From Valencia hispanica (Eukaryota; Chordata; Actinopteri; Cyprinodontiformes; Valenciidae), in NCBI GenBank assembly GCA_963556495.2, contig OY747710.1, positions 4,320,001 through 4,384,000 of the forward strand: a stretch of DNA of 64,000 bases, read 5' to 3'. Under the pieces are notes generated by a model. That model saw nothing but the letters and a program-made list of their open reading frames with translations, did no database searches and was not told the origin of the DNA. Made by a program: the position numbers and the translations under genes. Below are positions 1 to 12,241 of the stretch, in pieces. Each line of letters starts with the position of its first letter. Position 1 is the stretch's first letter.

Positions 1-78
1 CCACATGCCTTGAGTAAAAACTACATTTGTGGTCAGTCTGGACAGGCGTTACCCTGTAATAAATGTATAAAAAAATGC

Positions 79-1036
79 TAGGGGTGTAAAGGTACACAAA
101 AATCGGTAATATTTGGGGTTTTAAAGTCACGGTTCAGTACGTTTTTGGTACACTTTAATCAAGAAAAATAAATACAAATGTGGATATGACTTTTTTTTTT
201 ACTTCAATCAGCATGAAACTAATAACTTTGTTTCTGACTTCCTTCCTTTCAGTTCCTGAAATTAATTAGATTTTATGATGCTACACAACAAAAAAAATGT
301 AAAGTATAGAACTGACTGGAGATTTGATTGGATTTTTTTCAAATAAAATTGTACAAGCAAACTTAGAGTAGAAAACAATATAAACAGTTGAAAACAGTCA
401 GTGTTAATGTTTAGAAATGTTTAAATAATACTTTGCCCATATTTTAGAATAAAACATGCTTAAATCACTTTGGAGTTGTTTTTTGTATTTTGACAGCCTA
501 ATCTTAGAGCTGTACTTGAATGCATTATGGGCAGCTGGTGGGAAAAGCTCTTCTCATCAATGGGGATTCCACCGTCTTGCGTTTTATACAAAATAAGGAG
601 TTTAGGTTGATTGGATGCTACTGGTAGCCATGTTGGACGTCAGCTGGTTTTTCTCTAGTATCATTGATGTTTACATTCAGCTTCACATTGTTTCAGGTGA
701 GTCATTCAGTTCAGAGCAGAGCGTGTTATGGGCCTTTTTGCCGTTGAAAGACGCTTTCGCTGACAAAGTTCTGCTTCGGTCCATCTTTCCTTTTCTACTG
801 CAGCTGCATGAGAAACCATGAATGTTCCCAGTTAGCAGAGTTTAGTGATAGCTGGGAGTCCTTTACGTTCTGTTTTGGTGCCACTTTTTAAAGTTGCGCT
901 GCAGAAACGTTGCACAGCACATAAACAGTCTGCATGTGTTCAGGTAGAAAACAGCTGGATTCGTTTGCTACACGTTCGTACCGAAACCGACAGGGCCGTA
1001 TCAAAAAGTACGAATACATGTACCGTTACACCCCTA
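79..1036 (+). mobile_element. hAT-like non-autonomous element, copy A (TAGGGGTGTAA family)
   Basis: The left end reads TAGGGGTGTAAAGGTACAC and the right end reads ACCGTTACACCCCTA, so the ends are inverted repeats. The body is shared with four other copies in this window (3836, 22194, about 42870 and 47834), all in the same orientation. It includes a stretch ending in a small open frame of about 68 codons that recurs in other copies. No transposase was recognised. Assignment to hAT rests on the terminal sequence and on a candidate imperfect 8-bp duplication around the 22194 copy; no duplication is visible here. Confidence 0.7.
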
Positions 1037-1933
1037 GTAAATATTGATATTTTAAAGTGGGACTGTATGTAACGTGGCAGATGTGTTTTAACAAGATAAC
1101 TCTAAACTTTCTAGGTAGAATTTAAATCCAACTGTGAATAAACCTCAAAAACATTCAAGATATTTTGGGATATGTGGACATTATTGTTGTGTATTTTTAC
1201 TGTGTTGCTGAGTCATGATTAAAGGGATGCAGACATCAATGAGTGAGCAATTACTCTGACTTGCTTGTATGTTTCTTAGCAAAATGACGGCAGAACATTA
1301 CGTGCGTCTTTATGCCAACATGGACTTACTATATTTACAGAATGACTCATGCTTTAAAAAAGGAGCCGGGTACAATTTGACAGAGTAAGAGAAGAGGGGA
1401 GGGTTGAGCTCCTTAAGGCGCAGCCGCCTCAGGAATCGTGACCATGCTGCACAGTAAGAACTCATTTAACCCCGGGTTCTGCTGCATCTTATTTGAGAAG
1501 TTCTGACCTCTAAAGGTTAGAAAGCGCTGCAGATCCGGCAACGCTACCACAGACCCCCCAACACAGAGTTTCAATAGCTCGAGCTGAAGGGATGCAAACA
1601 GTAACAAGTCTGTCATCGACAAAGCTCCCCCCCGTTCTGCTTACGGACGGATGCCATTCAAATCCAAAACATGGAGGACAGGTCAGGGGGACAGGGCAAG
1701 CCAGTCAGGAGAAGGGAGCACATAACACGCAGCAGACAAGATCATAACAAGAGCGAGGGGTGGGAAGGAGGAGAACAGGGAAGCAGAGAGAGGGAGGGGA
1801 AAAACACGAGCCAACGTACAGACTCGACGAGAGAAGAAGCAGTCTCACAGACCTGATCAGCGAAAATCCTGGTTTTTGGCTCATAAACGGGTCCTCCCCT
1901 TATTTCATCCTCCACAGCCATGAGTCTTGGGAA
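1037..1933. other. Flanking sequence, no gene recognised
   Basis: Mixed AT-rich then GC-richer sequence without a recognisable coding region or repeat. Short open frames on both strands have no family resemblance. It lies beyond the last visible SYNGAP1 exon, so it may be intron, 3' untranslated region or intergenic. Confidence 0.5.
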
Positions 1934-1935
1934 GC

Positions 1936-1969
<34 letters not shown>

Positions 1970-2024
1970 GATTGGGGAGGGGGAGAAGGAGAAGGAGAAG
2001 GAGAGGGGAGGGGAGGGGAGGGAG
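1934..2024. repeat. (GA)n microsatellite passing into a GGGGA/GGA purine tract
   Basis: About 90 bases with almost no pyrimidines on the plus strand: a (GA)n run, then GGAGAA units, then GGGGA units. The minus strand is a pure polypyrimidine tract. Such tracts can form triplex or G-rich structures. Confidence 0.95.
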
Positions 2025-3835
2025 TATTAGGAATTAACAAAGATGTCGAGCAGGTGCATCTCCAACATCCTGACCACTCTTGGTAAAGTTCCCGGTTACC
2101 TGCATCCCATTTCTGATCCCATAGACCCAATAAGCGGCACACTTCTGAAGCTGCCAACGAGAGCCGAGCGGCGGTAGCCCTTGCTTACGAGCCAGTTTCA
2201 TTTTCCTCCTCCCGCCCGCCCCCCCCACGGGATTTATCAAAGCGCTTCTGTCCAATTTAAGGTGTTCACATCTGAGGCAACCTGTGGGGGAAAAAAAAAT
2301 CGGGCCTGCTTTCCGGCGAGGCGACCGGTTCAGTAACAGATCCCAATTGTCCCCAGGGAATTGTCCCATTTTACGTAACAAGAACTGACCAAGTAACGGG
2401 TGGGAAAGTCCTTTGACTAAACATTTCAAAGCCTCATCCCGCTGATATGAGCGAAAGCAGATTTCATGAGCCAGCAGGGCCCGCGCATGTTTCCCAGCTC
2501 CCCGTGATTATCCGTGAGCCAGGGATTTACTCCACATTTCTCACACATATCTATCTTAGGCTAACTGGGCGAAGGGCTGTTGCTTGGTGATGGATGCCCA
2601 GAAATGTTACTCAGAGTAAATAAAGACGGATTTCATGGCTTGTTTTCAGTCTTACAGCCGCAACCATCTTCATTTTTACCACTATGAAATGACTGATGGG
2701 ATGTTAACTCTTCATTTGATAATTATTAACATAGGTCAGTTCTGAAATTTATGTTAATTCGTTTTTAATTAATTGAATCAAAACATTTGATCACATTCAT
2801 ATCCTTTAATTGAGAACACAGAGGACAGGTTTGACGATAAAAGAATGAAAATCCACAGGTAAAGTTTCAAACATAAGTGTTTGGATGTTTTATTCCATGA
2901 ACAATGTACAGAGTTGAGGGGTTATTTTACAAAAGAAGAAGAAAATATTTAAACCATCAGCACACAAGACAGAAATATTCGCACCGTCCCGAAGAACAAT
3001 GGGATGGAGCATGGTTTTACAGCGATAAGATTCGACATGACTTCAAAAGGCAGACAATGATTTGTGTGGGTGATGTTTCACAAAAAAGAAAAAAAAATCC
3101 AGTTCAATTAGTGTGCTTTTGAGGTCAAGTCGTACATTTAGTAAAAAAAAAACAAACAAAAAAAAAAACAATGCATCTACCAAACATGAGGTCATAATGT
3201 CTGAATCTTGTGCTACAGAGGAAAAAAGGCAGGAGACAAAGGTAGAAGTAGAAGATGTAGACAGACCTGGTTCAAAAAGCAGCTTCAGATACATTGGGTT
3301 TTTTCATTACCTTTGCCAACATGTGCAAGATTCAACTCTTGGATGGAAAACCTGCCTGCCATCAACAAACTGGTGCGCATTCATCACACAATCTGGCTAA
3401 AAAAAAAACAAGAAATATTCGATATTTGCAGCTATTTGACACAGATCTGTTAAAAAAATGGGAGAAAAAAGACTCAGAAAAAAAACCTCTTGGCTGTTGC
3501 TATAAGCCGTGTCAATCACACACACACACACACCTATCAAGCCAAAACTCATTACCACTATGAATTCATTTGCAAGATTAAAACATCAGATTATGCTGTA
3601 GTACAATCTATACAGCTCATCAATATCTTGCTACAAAAGAGAGGCCGATATACGGACACCAGAACATCAGTTATATCTCTGAAACAGAAACAAAATACGC
3701 TCACATGATATAAAACATCTAGAAGGAATGGTTGGATTTGGAGTTTGGAATATGGAGAACATGCAGAGCAGCAATGGGTATGTAGATGATCCAGTGAGCA
3801 AAGAGCTGGTAAGTACTGGAATGGGCTGTAACTTC
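2025..3835. other. Unassigned sequence, possibly SYNGAP1 3' region
   Basis: The segment from 2100 to 2470 is relatively GC-rich and contains a strong acceptor/donor pair on the minus strand (see findings), but no known protein segment. From 2880 to 3720 the sequence is A-rich on the plus strand, with a short (CA)n run near 3518 and a minus-strand AATAAA near 2890. Nothing here matches the expected SYNGAP1 C-terminus. Confidence 0.4.
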
Positions 3836-4590
3836 TAGTGTAACGGTACACAAAAATTCGGTTTGTATCGCCACATTTTCGGTACACTTTAATCAAGAAG
3901 AATAAACAAATGTGCATATAACTTTTTAAAATTGTATTATTACTTTGCTCAGTATTAAACAAAGAAGATTATTTCCTGAATTAATTTGATTTTTGTGATG
4001 TTCTATAACCTAAAAAAGTTGAAAGTATATAACTGACCGGAGATTTTCATGGCTTTTTCTCTCTCCAATAAATCAAATAGTACAAGCAGACCTAGCCAGA
4101 GTAGAAAACAATAGAACCACTCGAAAACAGTCAGCGTTAATGTTCGGAAATCTTTAAATAATACTTTGCCACTATTTGAGAATAAAACATGCTTTAATAA
4201 CTTTAGAGTTGTTTTGAGATTTCAACAGCCTAGTCTCCCAGCTGTACTTGAATGCAGTATTGGGGAGCCGTAAGGAAAATCCCTTCTCTTCAACGCAGAT
4301 TCCACCAACTTGTTTTTTTATGCAAAATAGGGATTTTGGGCTGATTGGATGCTACTGGTAGTCATGTTGGACATCAGCTGGTTTTTCTCTAGTATCACTG
4401 ATGTTTTCATTCAGCTTGACATTGTTTCAGGTGAGTCTTTTAGTTAAGTGCAGAGCGTGTTATGGACCTTATTGTTGTTGAATGATGCGTTCACTGACAA
4501 AGTTCTGGTTCGTTTCATCTTTCTTTCTCTACCGTAGCTGCATTAGAAGCCATTAATGTTCCCAACTAGCAGAGTTTAGTGATATGGCAA
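3836..4590 (+). mobile_element. hAT-like element, copy B (TAGGGGTGTAA family, 3' truncated)
   Basis: Starts TAGTGTAACGGTACAC and follows copy A through the block with GGATGCTACTGGTAG and the CATTGTTTCAGGTGAGTC segment. Similarity is lost near 4590, before the right terminus. It is more diverged than copy A. Confidence 0.65.
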
Positions 4591-6470
4591 TAAGCTAAAA
4601 ACTAAGAATTTGCGACCTCTAGTTTCCTTTGTAGGTCCATGCCAGCTGAACCAGTGGCATACTCATAAGTTGCCTGAATGGATAACAATTTAAGTCCAAA
4701 TTAGGCCATTCCCTCCCGTGCGTAACTGTTCTTATAAATGAGTGCAATATGTTTTTTGTTTAACCAATAATAATAATAATCATAATAATAATAATAATAA
4801 GACTGCATAAGTTCAATGACAGTACTGACTAACTTTCTCAAACAACTATTCTGATCAACATGTCACTGGACAATACCAATGACGGACCGCAGATCAAAAG
4901 GTCATACCGAGCATTTACAGCAGAATCAAACACAGAAAAGAAAATCATGTTTGCTTTCATTAAATAATAAATAATATTCATTCCAGGCTTTCATTGAATG
5001 AGCAGATAAATTCACAAACACTGTACAGAATAAACCATAAAAAAAAAAGTTAAACAACTTTAAAGAACTAAAGTTCACACTCTGCAGAACTAGCCTTTTG
5101 TCATAGAGTTGCGACATGGTTGCCTCTGTGGCATTTTGCACTTTACAGTACTCCAGGTCTTTATTCAGATACTGCGGATGGCATCTAGTAGAAGAGTTTG
5201 GCAGGTAGTCACTGTTTTCTTTATGTACAGAAAATGCATACAATATGTCAGAATCCTGCATGTGCATCTGCGCAAACAGCACGTCTAGACATATCGCATC
5301 TGTTATTGCGCTTCTCCGGCTAAAAGCTTAGCTATTGTAAGGTTAAAATATCTCACTGTTATATATGTTTACCCCTCTTTCTATATCTATCTATCTATAT
5401 ATATGTCTACATATAGATACATATACCGTTACTGCTATGGCTCTTGCATCACTATTTAATATGATATGGATTATCTTAAAAAATAAATTATTACTATAAA
5501 TGGTGCAATACAGGCCATAGATATTTGATTCTCTTCCGCTGCATCTCTCCATCTCTTCAACTGAAAGCAAACAGCTTGAGAAAGATAAATAATTTAATTC
5601 AGATGTATAATTTCAATACTGTTACTAAAACATGTAGCCAACTAATAATAATATTTTAACCTAAAAAAAAACCAAATAATAAATAAATACTTATTTATAA
5701 TTACATATGCTACAGGTAAAGTGGATTCAGTAGATTTAAACTAGCATACCTTAAAATCTAAAAGAATGGTTTGGATTTAAATATATATATTTTTCTATGT
5801 AGGGTTCTGTAGAAAGGTTATGAATAGTTCATATCTCACCTTTAGCAGAAAACTCCTTAACATTCTTTCACCTCCCCCATAAAATAATGGAAATAAAATA
5901 GATTTCTACTGTAATGACAACTTTATTCTCAAACATGTTCTGGCAGTATACGCAAATGTTATTTAAAAATAATAATAATTTAGCCATCTTGTTTGCATTA
6001 GAGTGGTTGTTTTCTCATTTTTACACCACAATATGCTAACAGAATCAGCATGGCAGATGCTTACTTTGGCTGGATGTGTTTGACATGTGGTTTACATTTG
6101 AAGATCACAGAGTCTTTACTATAAGCAGCCATAGATTTCTAATTTAATTTGCATTCTTCCCAAACCACCACGTAAGAGATCCCATAGCCTGGTACATTCA
6201 ATCAGACAAAGAATATGTGATTTTCTTGCTTCTGATTCTGTGCAATGACAGAAAATGAGTAGATGAAGAAACCATCTAAAGTACTCCACACCAAAGCAAT
6301 GCATGGATAGCTGGTAATGATGCCACTTTGCTTTAAGACCTGCCTACCTGTTTTAATCAGCTTTTTATCATAGTGAACTACAGCAAACATGGAAAGCAAA
6401 TGGTGGAAATATGGAAGGCCAATCTGTCATGTTTTCACACACACTGCAACATCTAGTGTTGTGAAATAAA
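4591..6470. other. AT-rich sequence, no gene recognised
   Basis: Contains an (AAT)n microsatellite at about 4767-4800 and a TATC/TATA-rich stretch at 5370-5440. A 118-codon minus-strand open frame at 4926-5282 has no recognisable domain and is AT-rich, as expected of untranslated or intronic DNA. No SYNGAP1-like segment was found. Confidence 0.5.
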
Positions 6471-7103
6471 CATAGGTGGGTAGAGTAGCCAAAAATGGTA
6501 CTCATGTAAAAAATGTAAACACTAATCCAAAAAAATTACTCAAGCAAGAGTAAAAAGGTATTGGGTATAAAGGCTTGTACTTGTTTTGAGATGATAACAT
6601 ATGATTTAATAATAAAAAATAATGCAATTGGACAGAAATCTAAACTTATGTGCAAATTCTAAAGACTAAAATAAAAAGAACTATATTAGATAAGTGTAAA
6701 ATAACAAATCTGAGTCGACGAAAAAGTTTAGCAATTAATGTTTTTTCAAAGTAAATCTAATGAAGCCAATACTTACGACCTCCAAATGGCACAACAGCCT
6801 CAGCAGACAGAAAAATAACGTTAAAAATGATGAAGCTTGTGTTCAAACAGGAGGTCTCACTTCAACATAAACTGTATGTGTGAGTCTCGTGCATTTTTTG
6901 GTAAAAACAAGCATTCAGTTTCATTCAGTAAAGTTACTCTCTGCAGGTAACGGAGCCAGAAACTTTACTCAAGTAAGAGTAGTGATACTTAACAAAGATA
7001 TTACTCAAGTAAAAAGAACAGTCTAGTAAAGCTACTCCTAAAAGTACTTTTTCCCCCTCAAAAAGTTAATGAGGTAAATGTAAGTAGTTACTACCCACCT
7101 CTG
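6471..7103. mobile_element. hAT-like MITE (CAGAGGTGGGTAG family)
   Basis: The ends are CATAGGTGGGTAG on the left and CTACCCACCTCTG on the right. The flanks GAAATAAA (6463-6470) and GATATAAA (7104-7111) look like an 8-bp target duplication with one mismatch, which fits hAT. The interior repeats TACTCAAGTAAGAGTA-like motifs typical of this common fish MITE. No coding capacity. Confidence 0.8.
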
Positions 7104-7382
7104 GATATAAACCTACTTTTCCTATGTTTTCCACCAAGAAAAATAGCTTTCACATGGCCTGCAGTGCACTGTTTAGTTCAAACTGATGGAAACAGTCTAA
7201 AATGTTTTCATTGAAGTAATTGAAGACAAATCCTGCTTGCCATACCCGCAGGAGCTGCAACTTTTGCAGCAGTTTTTTTTTTTTTTTTTGTCCCTGCTCT
7301 GGTGGGAATACTATTTTATTTTAAACAGGGGAAGAGAAACCAATTATTTTGGCATTATCATTCTTTTTGCTGTTGTGTGAAA

Positions 7383-7788
7383 TTGGGATGTAAGAAAAAT
7401 ATCGATACGTTGATATATCAGGATATTTTAAGTCACGGCATTGTATAAATATTCAAACGCAATGTATCGATTTTTATTTTTATAACATTTTTTAGAATTT
7501 GAATGGAACGGTTAATTACAACAGTAACTTTTGTAGTAAAATTAAAAGTATAACTGGTAGTTTGTGGCCGTTTTCCCCTTCTTCTTTCCAGTGGATCAAC
7601 TAGATCTAGTAATAAAACTGGACGTGTTAAAGTATGAAAAAGATTGGAGAGTTTAGAATGCTGTGACAGTACAAATCACAATATATAGTCTCACTCATAG
7701 TATCCCAACATATAGCATAATATTGCATCGTCTCCCCTGCATCGTGATACATATCGTATCTCCAGATTCTTGCCAACACACATCCCTA
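7383..7788. mobile_element. hAT-like MITE (ATCGATAC family), copy 1
   Basis: The interior is rich in TATCGATA and ATATCG motifs and the right end reads ACACATCCCTA. The flanks GTGTGAAA (7375-7382) and GTGTCAAA (7789-7796) match at seven of eight bases. A second copy of the same element is at 41190-41608. No coding capacity. Confidence 0.8.
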
Positions 7789-7796
7789 GTGTCAAA

Positions 7797-9812
7797 CTAA
7801 GATTTGTGCCAAATTATGATTTATACGAATCGTTACACCACATGTATATAACAACTACACTGAATCTTGTTTGCTTTAAATTATTTAACAGGTCCGTTAA
7901 AATGCAAAAAAAAATTATTTTAAGCTGAAAACGCTTTAAGATGTCAGAGATCTGCTTTATTCTTTTTGTCACCCATGCTGCAGCCGTATGAGAAGTAATC
8001 TGCAGCAGGTAAGATACAGGCAACTCATCCTCTTAACAAAACCCTACTCAAACAATAAATAAATAACTAAATCCAAGCTATTCCTTTAGCCTATCGCTTT
8101 GGTTTACATTAGACTCCTGTGACCAGGTCTGATCTGCTGACAGACACTGGTGTTGCTCTGGGCTTAAAGTGAAGTTCACACACAGAGCGTTAAGGCTTCT
8201 CTGAAAGAAAAAAACAAAACAATGCAGGCTGTTTTTAGTCCTGCAGGGAAAGACAAGATTTTTGCAAGCCGACCCAGGAGCCACATTAGACCCGAGCTAG
8301 CATTTTTTTATTATTTATTTTACCATAAATGATCGACCGTACGTGTCAGCTGAACATAAGGCCATGCTTGCACTTGTTATTAATTCACTTGGATTCTGGA
8401 GTCCAGTCAAGCCAGCAGGATGGCCTGAGACGTTGCTTGTTGGCATGTCTACATTGCTCTTATGTGCATTTAAATTCCTAACGTGTCCAGATGATGCACA
8501 AGTCCTGCAATGCCATTTGTGACACGGTCTGGCTCAATGACCTGTGAGTAGAAACCGATTCGGAAGCATCCAGATCTGCTACTTAATTCATCCCTGTGTG
8601 GTCAGATGGTCACGGTAGGACGCACAAGTTACAAGTGTAGGCCTTGGTAATGAGTGTCTGTGTTCACTTGCAGCTCATAATCAAGGGTGATGCTCTATGG
8701 TTCTCCGCCTGAGTCTTCACGATAAACATACCGATTCAAGTTTTTGTCTATGATGTTCTGTCCTCCTCATACTATGTTTACAAAACAATACAAGAAGGAG
8801 AGAGGTATTAGTCCCCATGTTTCTTCTGTGGAAACATCAGCGGTTCTTCAGTGAACAGGGTTCACCTTCATTAAAAATGGAAGAGCTAATATCAAACCGT
8901 GGTCTTCCAGAGTCCTGTGCATTAAAGTCCAAAACAATCATTTTAAAAGTGCAGTTTTTCTCCCTCCCCCTCGACTTTGACGTTATTAAATTGTCATTCC
9001 TTTTGTGCTTTTACTGGAAAATCTTCTGGGGGGAAAAACTGGAAAACTACGTGGAATTATCCGGCATGATTCCAAAATCCAGTAAAGGAGCAAAAAGAAA
9101 AAATGGCTGCTGGTGGGTGCAACAGCACGGGGACGAGGGAGGATGGTTTAAGGTTCTTTTATAAGCTCGGTTTTTCCTTAACGGACGAGCAGCACTCCCT
9201 GTTCTTCATTCCGAGTCTTCTTTCCTGGAGTGGATTAGAAGTGGCAATATTCTCTGTCACAGACATCTACCCTTCAGGTGCAAGACCACAGACTATCAAA
9301 AGATGTGAAAATATCGCAGAGTTGTCTTATTTAGCTAAACTTTTACCCCAAAATAAATCACTGCTAACGTGCAGCTTCACGGCAAATCTTAGAACGCAGG
9401 AACTGTTTTGGTTTCATGCCTGAACACAACTGAGAAGCGATCAATAATTCCACTTCTTACTCATGAACCACTTAATTTGCTGGTAATCGATAACAACTAG
9501 GAACCTTTTCTCCCAGACTACCCCAGTGCTATTTCACAAAATCATGCAATAAATTCGTGGGCTCAGCTAGAGATCTCTGCAGTTTGCAAAATACAATGCT
9601 GTCACAAAGAACAAACCACATGGTGAGGATCTGACAGCAGATTCAATGGAGTGATTGCTTTGTGGTAAATCAAAGACTATTTTGTCTGCTTTGCCCTCCA
9701 TGTAACAGTCTTTCATTTCATTTGTATCTCATTGCAAATTGCCTGGCGTCCTCGTCCATGTACAGCTCCCTGCCTTGCTCTCTGAAAGCAGCTTCCCACA
9801 GTGCACTGCATA
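7797..9812. other. Sequence without recognised gene or repeat
   Basis: About 2 kb between a MITE and a Tc1 element. Searched by eye on the minus strand for the conserved SYNGAP1 C-terminal block that should follow 11677 (LMLVEEELRRDH-like); nothing matched. A 115-codon plus-strand frame at 8817-9164 has no family resemblance. Confidence 0.5.
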
Positions 9813-9814
9813 TA

Positions 9815-11388
9815 CAGGTCCTTCTCAAAAAATTAGCATATTGTGATAAAGTTCATTCTTTTCCATAATGTAATGATAAAAATTAAACTTTCATATATTT
9901 TAGATTCATTGCACACCAACTGAAATATTTCAGGTCTTTTATTGTTTTAAAACTGATGATTTTGGCATACAGCTCATGAAAACCCAAAATTCCTATCTCA
10001 AAAAATTAGCATATCATGAAAAGATTCTCTAAACGAGCTATTAACCTAATCATCTGAATCAACTAATTAACTCTAAACACCTGCAAAAGATTCCTGAGGC
10101 TTTTAAAAACTCCCAGCCTGGTTCATTACTCAAAACCGCAATCATGGGTAAGACTGCCGACCTGACTGCTGCCCAGAGGGCCATCATTGACACCCTCAAG
10201 CAAGAGGGTAAGACACAGAAAGAAATTTCTGAACGAATAGGCTGTTCCCAGAGTGCTGTATCAAGGCACCTCAGTGGGAAGTCTGTGGGAAGGAAAAGGT
10301 GTGGCAGAAAACGCTGCACAACGAGAAGAGGTGACTGGACCCTGAGGAAGATTGTGGAGAAGGACCGATTCCAGACCTTGGGGGACCTGCGGAAGCAGTG
10401 GACTGAGTCTGGAGTAGAAACATCCAGAGCCACCGTGCACAGGCGTGTGCAGGAAATGGGCTACAGGTGCCGCATTCCCCAGGTCAAGCCACTTTTGAAC
10501 CAGAAACAGCGGCAGAAGCGCCTGACCTGGGCTACAGAGAAGCAGCACTGGACTGTTGCTCAGTGGTCCAAAGTACTTGCATGTTATTTGGAAATCAAGG
10601 TGCCAGAGTCTGGAGGAAGACTGGGGAGAAGGAAATGCCAAAATGCCTGAAGTCCAGTGTCAAGTACCCACAGTCAGTGATGGTCTGGGGTGCCATGTCA
10701 GCTGCTGGTGTTGGTCCACTGTGTTTTATCAAGGGCAGGGTCAATGCAGCTAGCTATCAGGAGATTTTGGAGCACTTCATGCTTCCATCTGCTGAAAAGC
10801 TTTATGGAGATGAAGACGACCTGGCACCTGCTCACAGTGCCAAAACCACTGGTAAATGGTTTACTGACCATGGTATTACTGCGCTCAATTGGCCTGCCAA
10901 CTCTCCTGACCTGAACCCCATAGAGAATCTGTGGGATATTGTGAAGAGGAAGTTGAGAGACGCAAGACCCAACACTCTGGATGAGCTTCAGGCCGCTATC
11001 GAAGCATCCTGGGCCTCCATAACACCTCAGCAGTGCCACAGGCTGATTGCCTCCATGCCACGCCGCATTGAAGCAGTCATTTCTGCAACAGGATTCCCCA
11101 CCAAGTATTGAGTGCATAACTGAACATAATTATTTGAAGGTTTACTTTTTTTATATTAAAAACTCTTTTCTTTTATTGGTCAGATGAAATATGCTAATTT
11201 TTTGAGATAGGAATTTTGGGTTTTCATGAGCTGTATGCCAAAATCATCAGTTTTAAAACAATAAAATACCTGAAATATTTCAGTTGGTGTGCAATGAATC
11301 TAAAATATATGAAAGTTTAATTTTTATCATTACATTATGGAAAAAAATTAACTTTATCACAATATGCTAATCTTTTGAGAAGGACCTG
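9815..11388 (+). mobile_element. Tc1/mariner transposon with about 200-bp terminal inverted repeats
   Basis: The element starts CAGGTCCTTCTCAAAA and ends TTTTGAGAAGGACCTG, with TA on both sides (9813-9814 and 11389-11390). The inverted repeats run to about 10017 and from about 11188. The short motif AAAAAATTAGCATAT recurs at the inner and outer edge of the left repeat, which is the IR/DR layout of many fish Tc1 elements. It carries one disabled transposase gene. It sits downstream (minus-strand sense) of the last visible SYNGAP1 exon. Confidence 0.95.
10144..11111 (+). pseudogene. Tc1-like transposase, frameshifted and missing its first catalytic Asp
   Basis: The frame opening at 10144 encodes the N-terminal helix-turn-helix DNA-binding part (MGKTADLTAAQRAII, then QKEISERIGCSQSAVSRHL). 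It reads through WTVAQWSKVL near 10580, where the phase changes. The sequence then continues in another frame to the stop near 11111 with GNQGARVWRKTGE, a second-aspartate segment DDLAPAHSAK and the glutamate motif [13 protein letters not shown]. In the family, WSKVLFSDESKF spans the junction; here the segment with the first DDE aspartate is missing, consistent with a deletion of about 22 bp. The protein cannot be active. Intact elements of the family would have encoded about 340 residues. Confidence 0.92.
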
Positions 11389-11390
11389 TA

Positions 11391-11676
11391 CAGCGCAAGA
11401 GTAAAAAAAAGAGTAGCTCTTTCTTTTGGATATATATTTGAAAATTGGTTGTATGGTTTTATGGTGGAAGTCGCCCTCTTTAGTAACACACCTCTCAGAT
11501 TACAATGATTGTATTTAATTTTAGCAATCAGGCATTTAGAAAATTTGCCACTTTTACCACATGTCCGGGGGAAAAAAACCTACTTCTGCTAATGTGAAAT
11601 GCTCCAAATAAATCCTTTGACCATGGTCTCTCCATGAAAGACCACCACGCCTTCCCCAAAAACAGCCTCCAATTAC
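11391..11676 (-). other. SYNGAP1 intron, start of the intron after the coiled-coil exon
   Basis: Begins on the minus strand with the donor GTAATTGG directly after the coiled-coil exon. No coding sequence is seen. The partner acceptor was not found in the window. Confidence 0.6.
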
Positions 11677-11888
11677 CTGTTAATTATTCCTTTAATTTGG
11701 GAGTCTTTCTCCACTTGCTGTTGGCGTAGCCTCCTCTCGCTGTCCTCAAGACGGTTTTGGTACTGTAGGAGGATCTTGTTGGTCTGCTGCTCCTGCAAAA
11801 GGAGCCGTCTCTCGTACTCCTCCAGCTTTCTGTGAGACATCACCAGACGCTCCTTCAACGAGTTGATTTCCTCCTCGTACTCTTTGAC
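11677..11888 (-). CDS. syngap1: SYNGAP1 exon: C-terminal coiled coil (last exon seen)
   Basis: This exon encodes the coiled coil of the synaptic Ras-GAP SynGAP, which in mammals trimerises the protein and supports PSD-95 binding and postsynaptic condensation. The translation starts [15 protein letters not shown], continues with [16 protein letters not shown] and ends SQIKGIINR, close to the mammalian sequence. Leucines and charged residues follow a heptad-like pattern. The acceptor is TGCCTCAG before GTCAAAGAG and the donor is AACAG followed by GTAATT, so the exon enters in phase 0 and leaves after two bases of a codon. It joins DESRMDR of the preceding exon exactly. The downstream exon(s), which carry the end of the coiled coil and the isoform-specific tail (for example the PDZ ligand), were not found to the left. 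Confidence 0.95.
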
Positions 11889-12241
11889 CTGAGGCAGGGA
11901 CAGGAGAGAGCTTAACAGGGATATATTCTGACAAACAGGTATATTTGTGAGGATGTCCTAAATAGACCATGTTCTAATTAGTAATGTAAATTACTTGTTA
12001 ACATATCTGATTCACTATATATGGTACTTTGCAGTCTTAAGCCAGCAGATTTCTTTACATTTTGCATCTTTCAGGAGTGAAAAAGCAACTAAAGCTGAAA
12101 TAAAAACTTTAAACTAATAATCCGGTTTCTTGGAAGAACATGCGACTGTGTGGAACATTATTTTACAAAATCTGAAAAAAAAAAAAAAGAGAAAAAAAAG
12201 CTATTTCTTTTATCTAAAGTATATATTTTCACTATTTAACC
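11889..12241 (-). other. SYNGAP1 intron segment
   Basis: Intronic AT-rich sequence between the coiled-coil exon and a hAT-like MITE, with an A-rich run near 12175-12200. No gene seen. Confidence 0.7.

Noticed and set aside
4926..5282. 118-codon minus-strand frame as a gene
   Set aside because: AT-rich, no domain, no signal peptide or repeat, no splice context. Likely untranslated or intronic sequence.
8817..9164. A plus-strand frame containing WWVQQH, reminiscent of the VQQTRV C-terminus of SynGAP alpha1
   Set aside because: It is on the opposite strand to the gene, lacks an upstream acceptor and the preceding conserved residues, and the likeness is limited to three residues.
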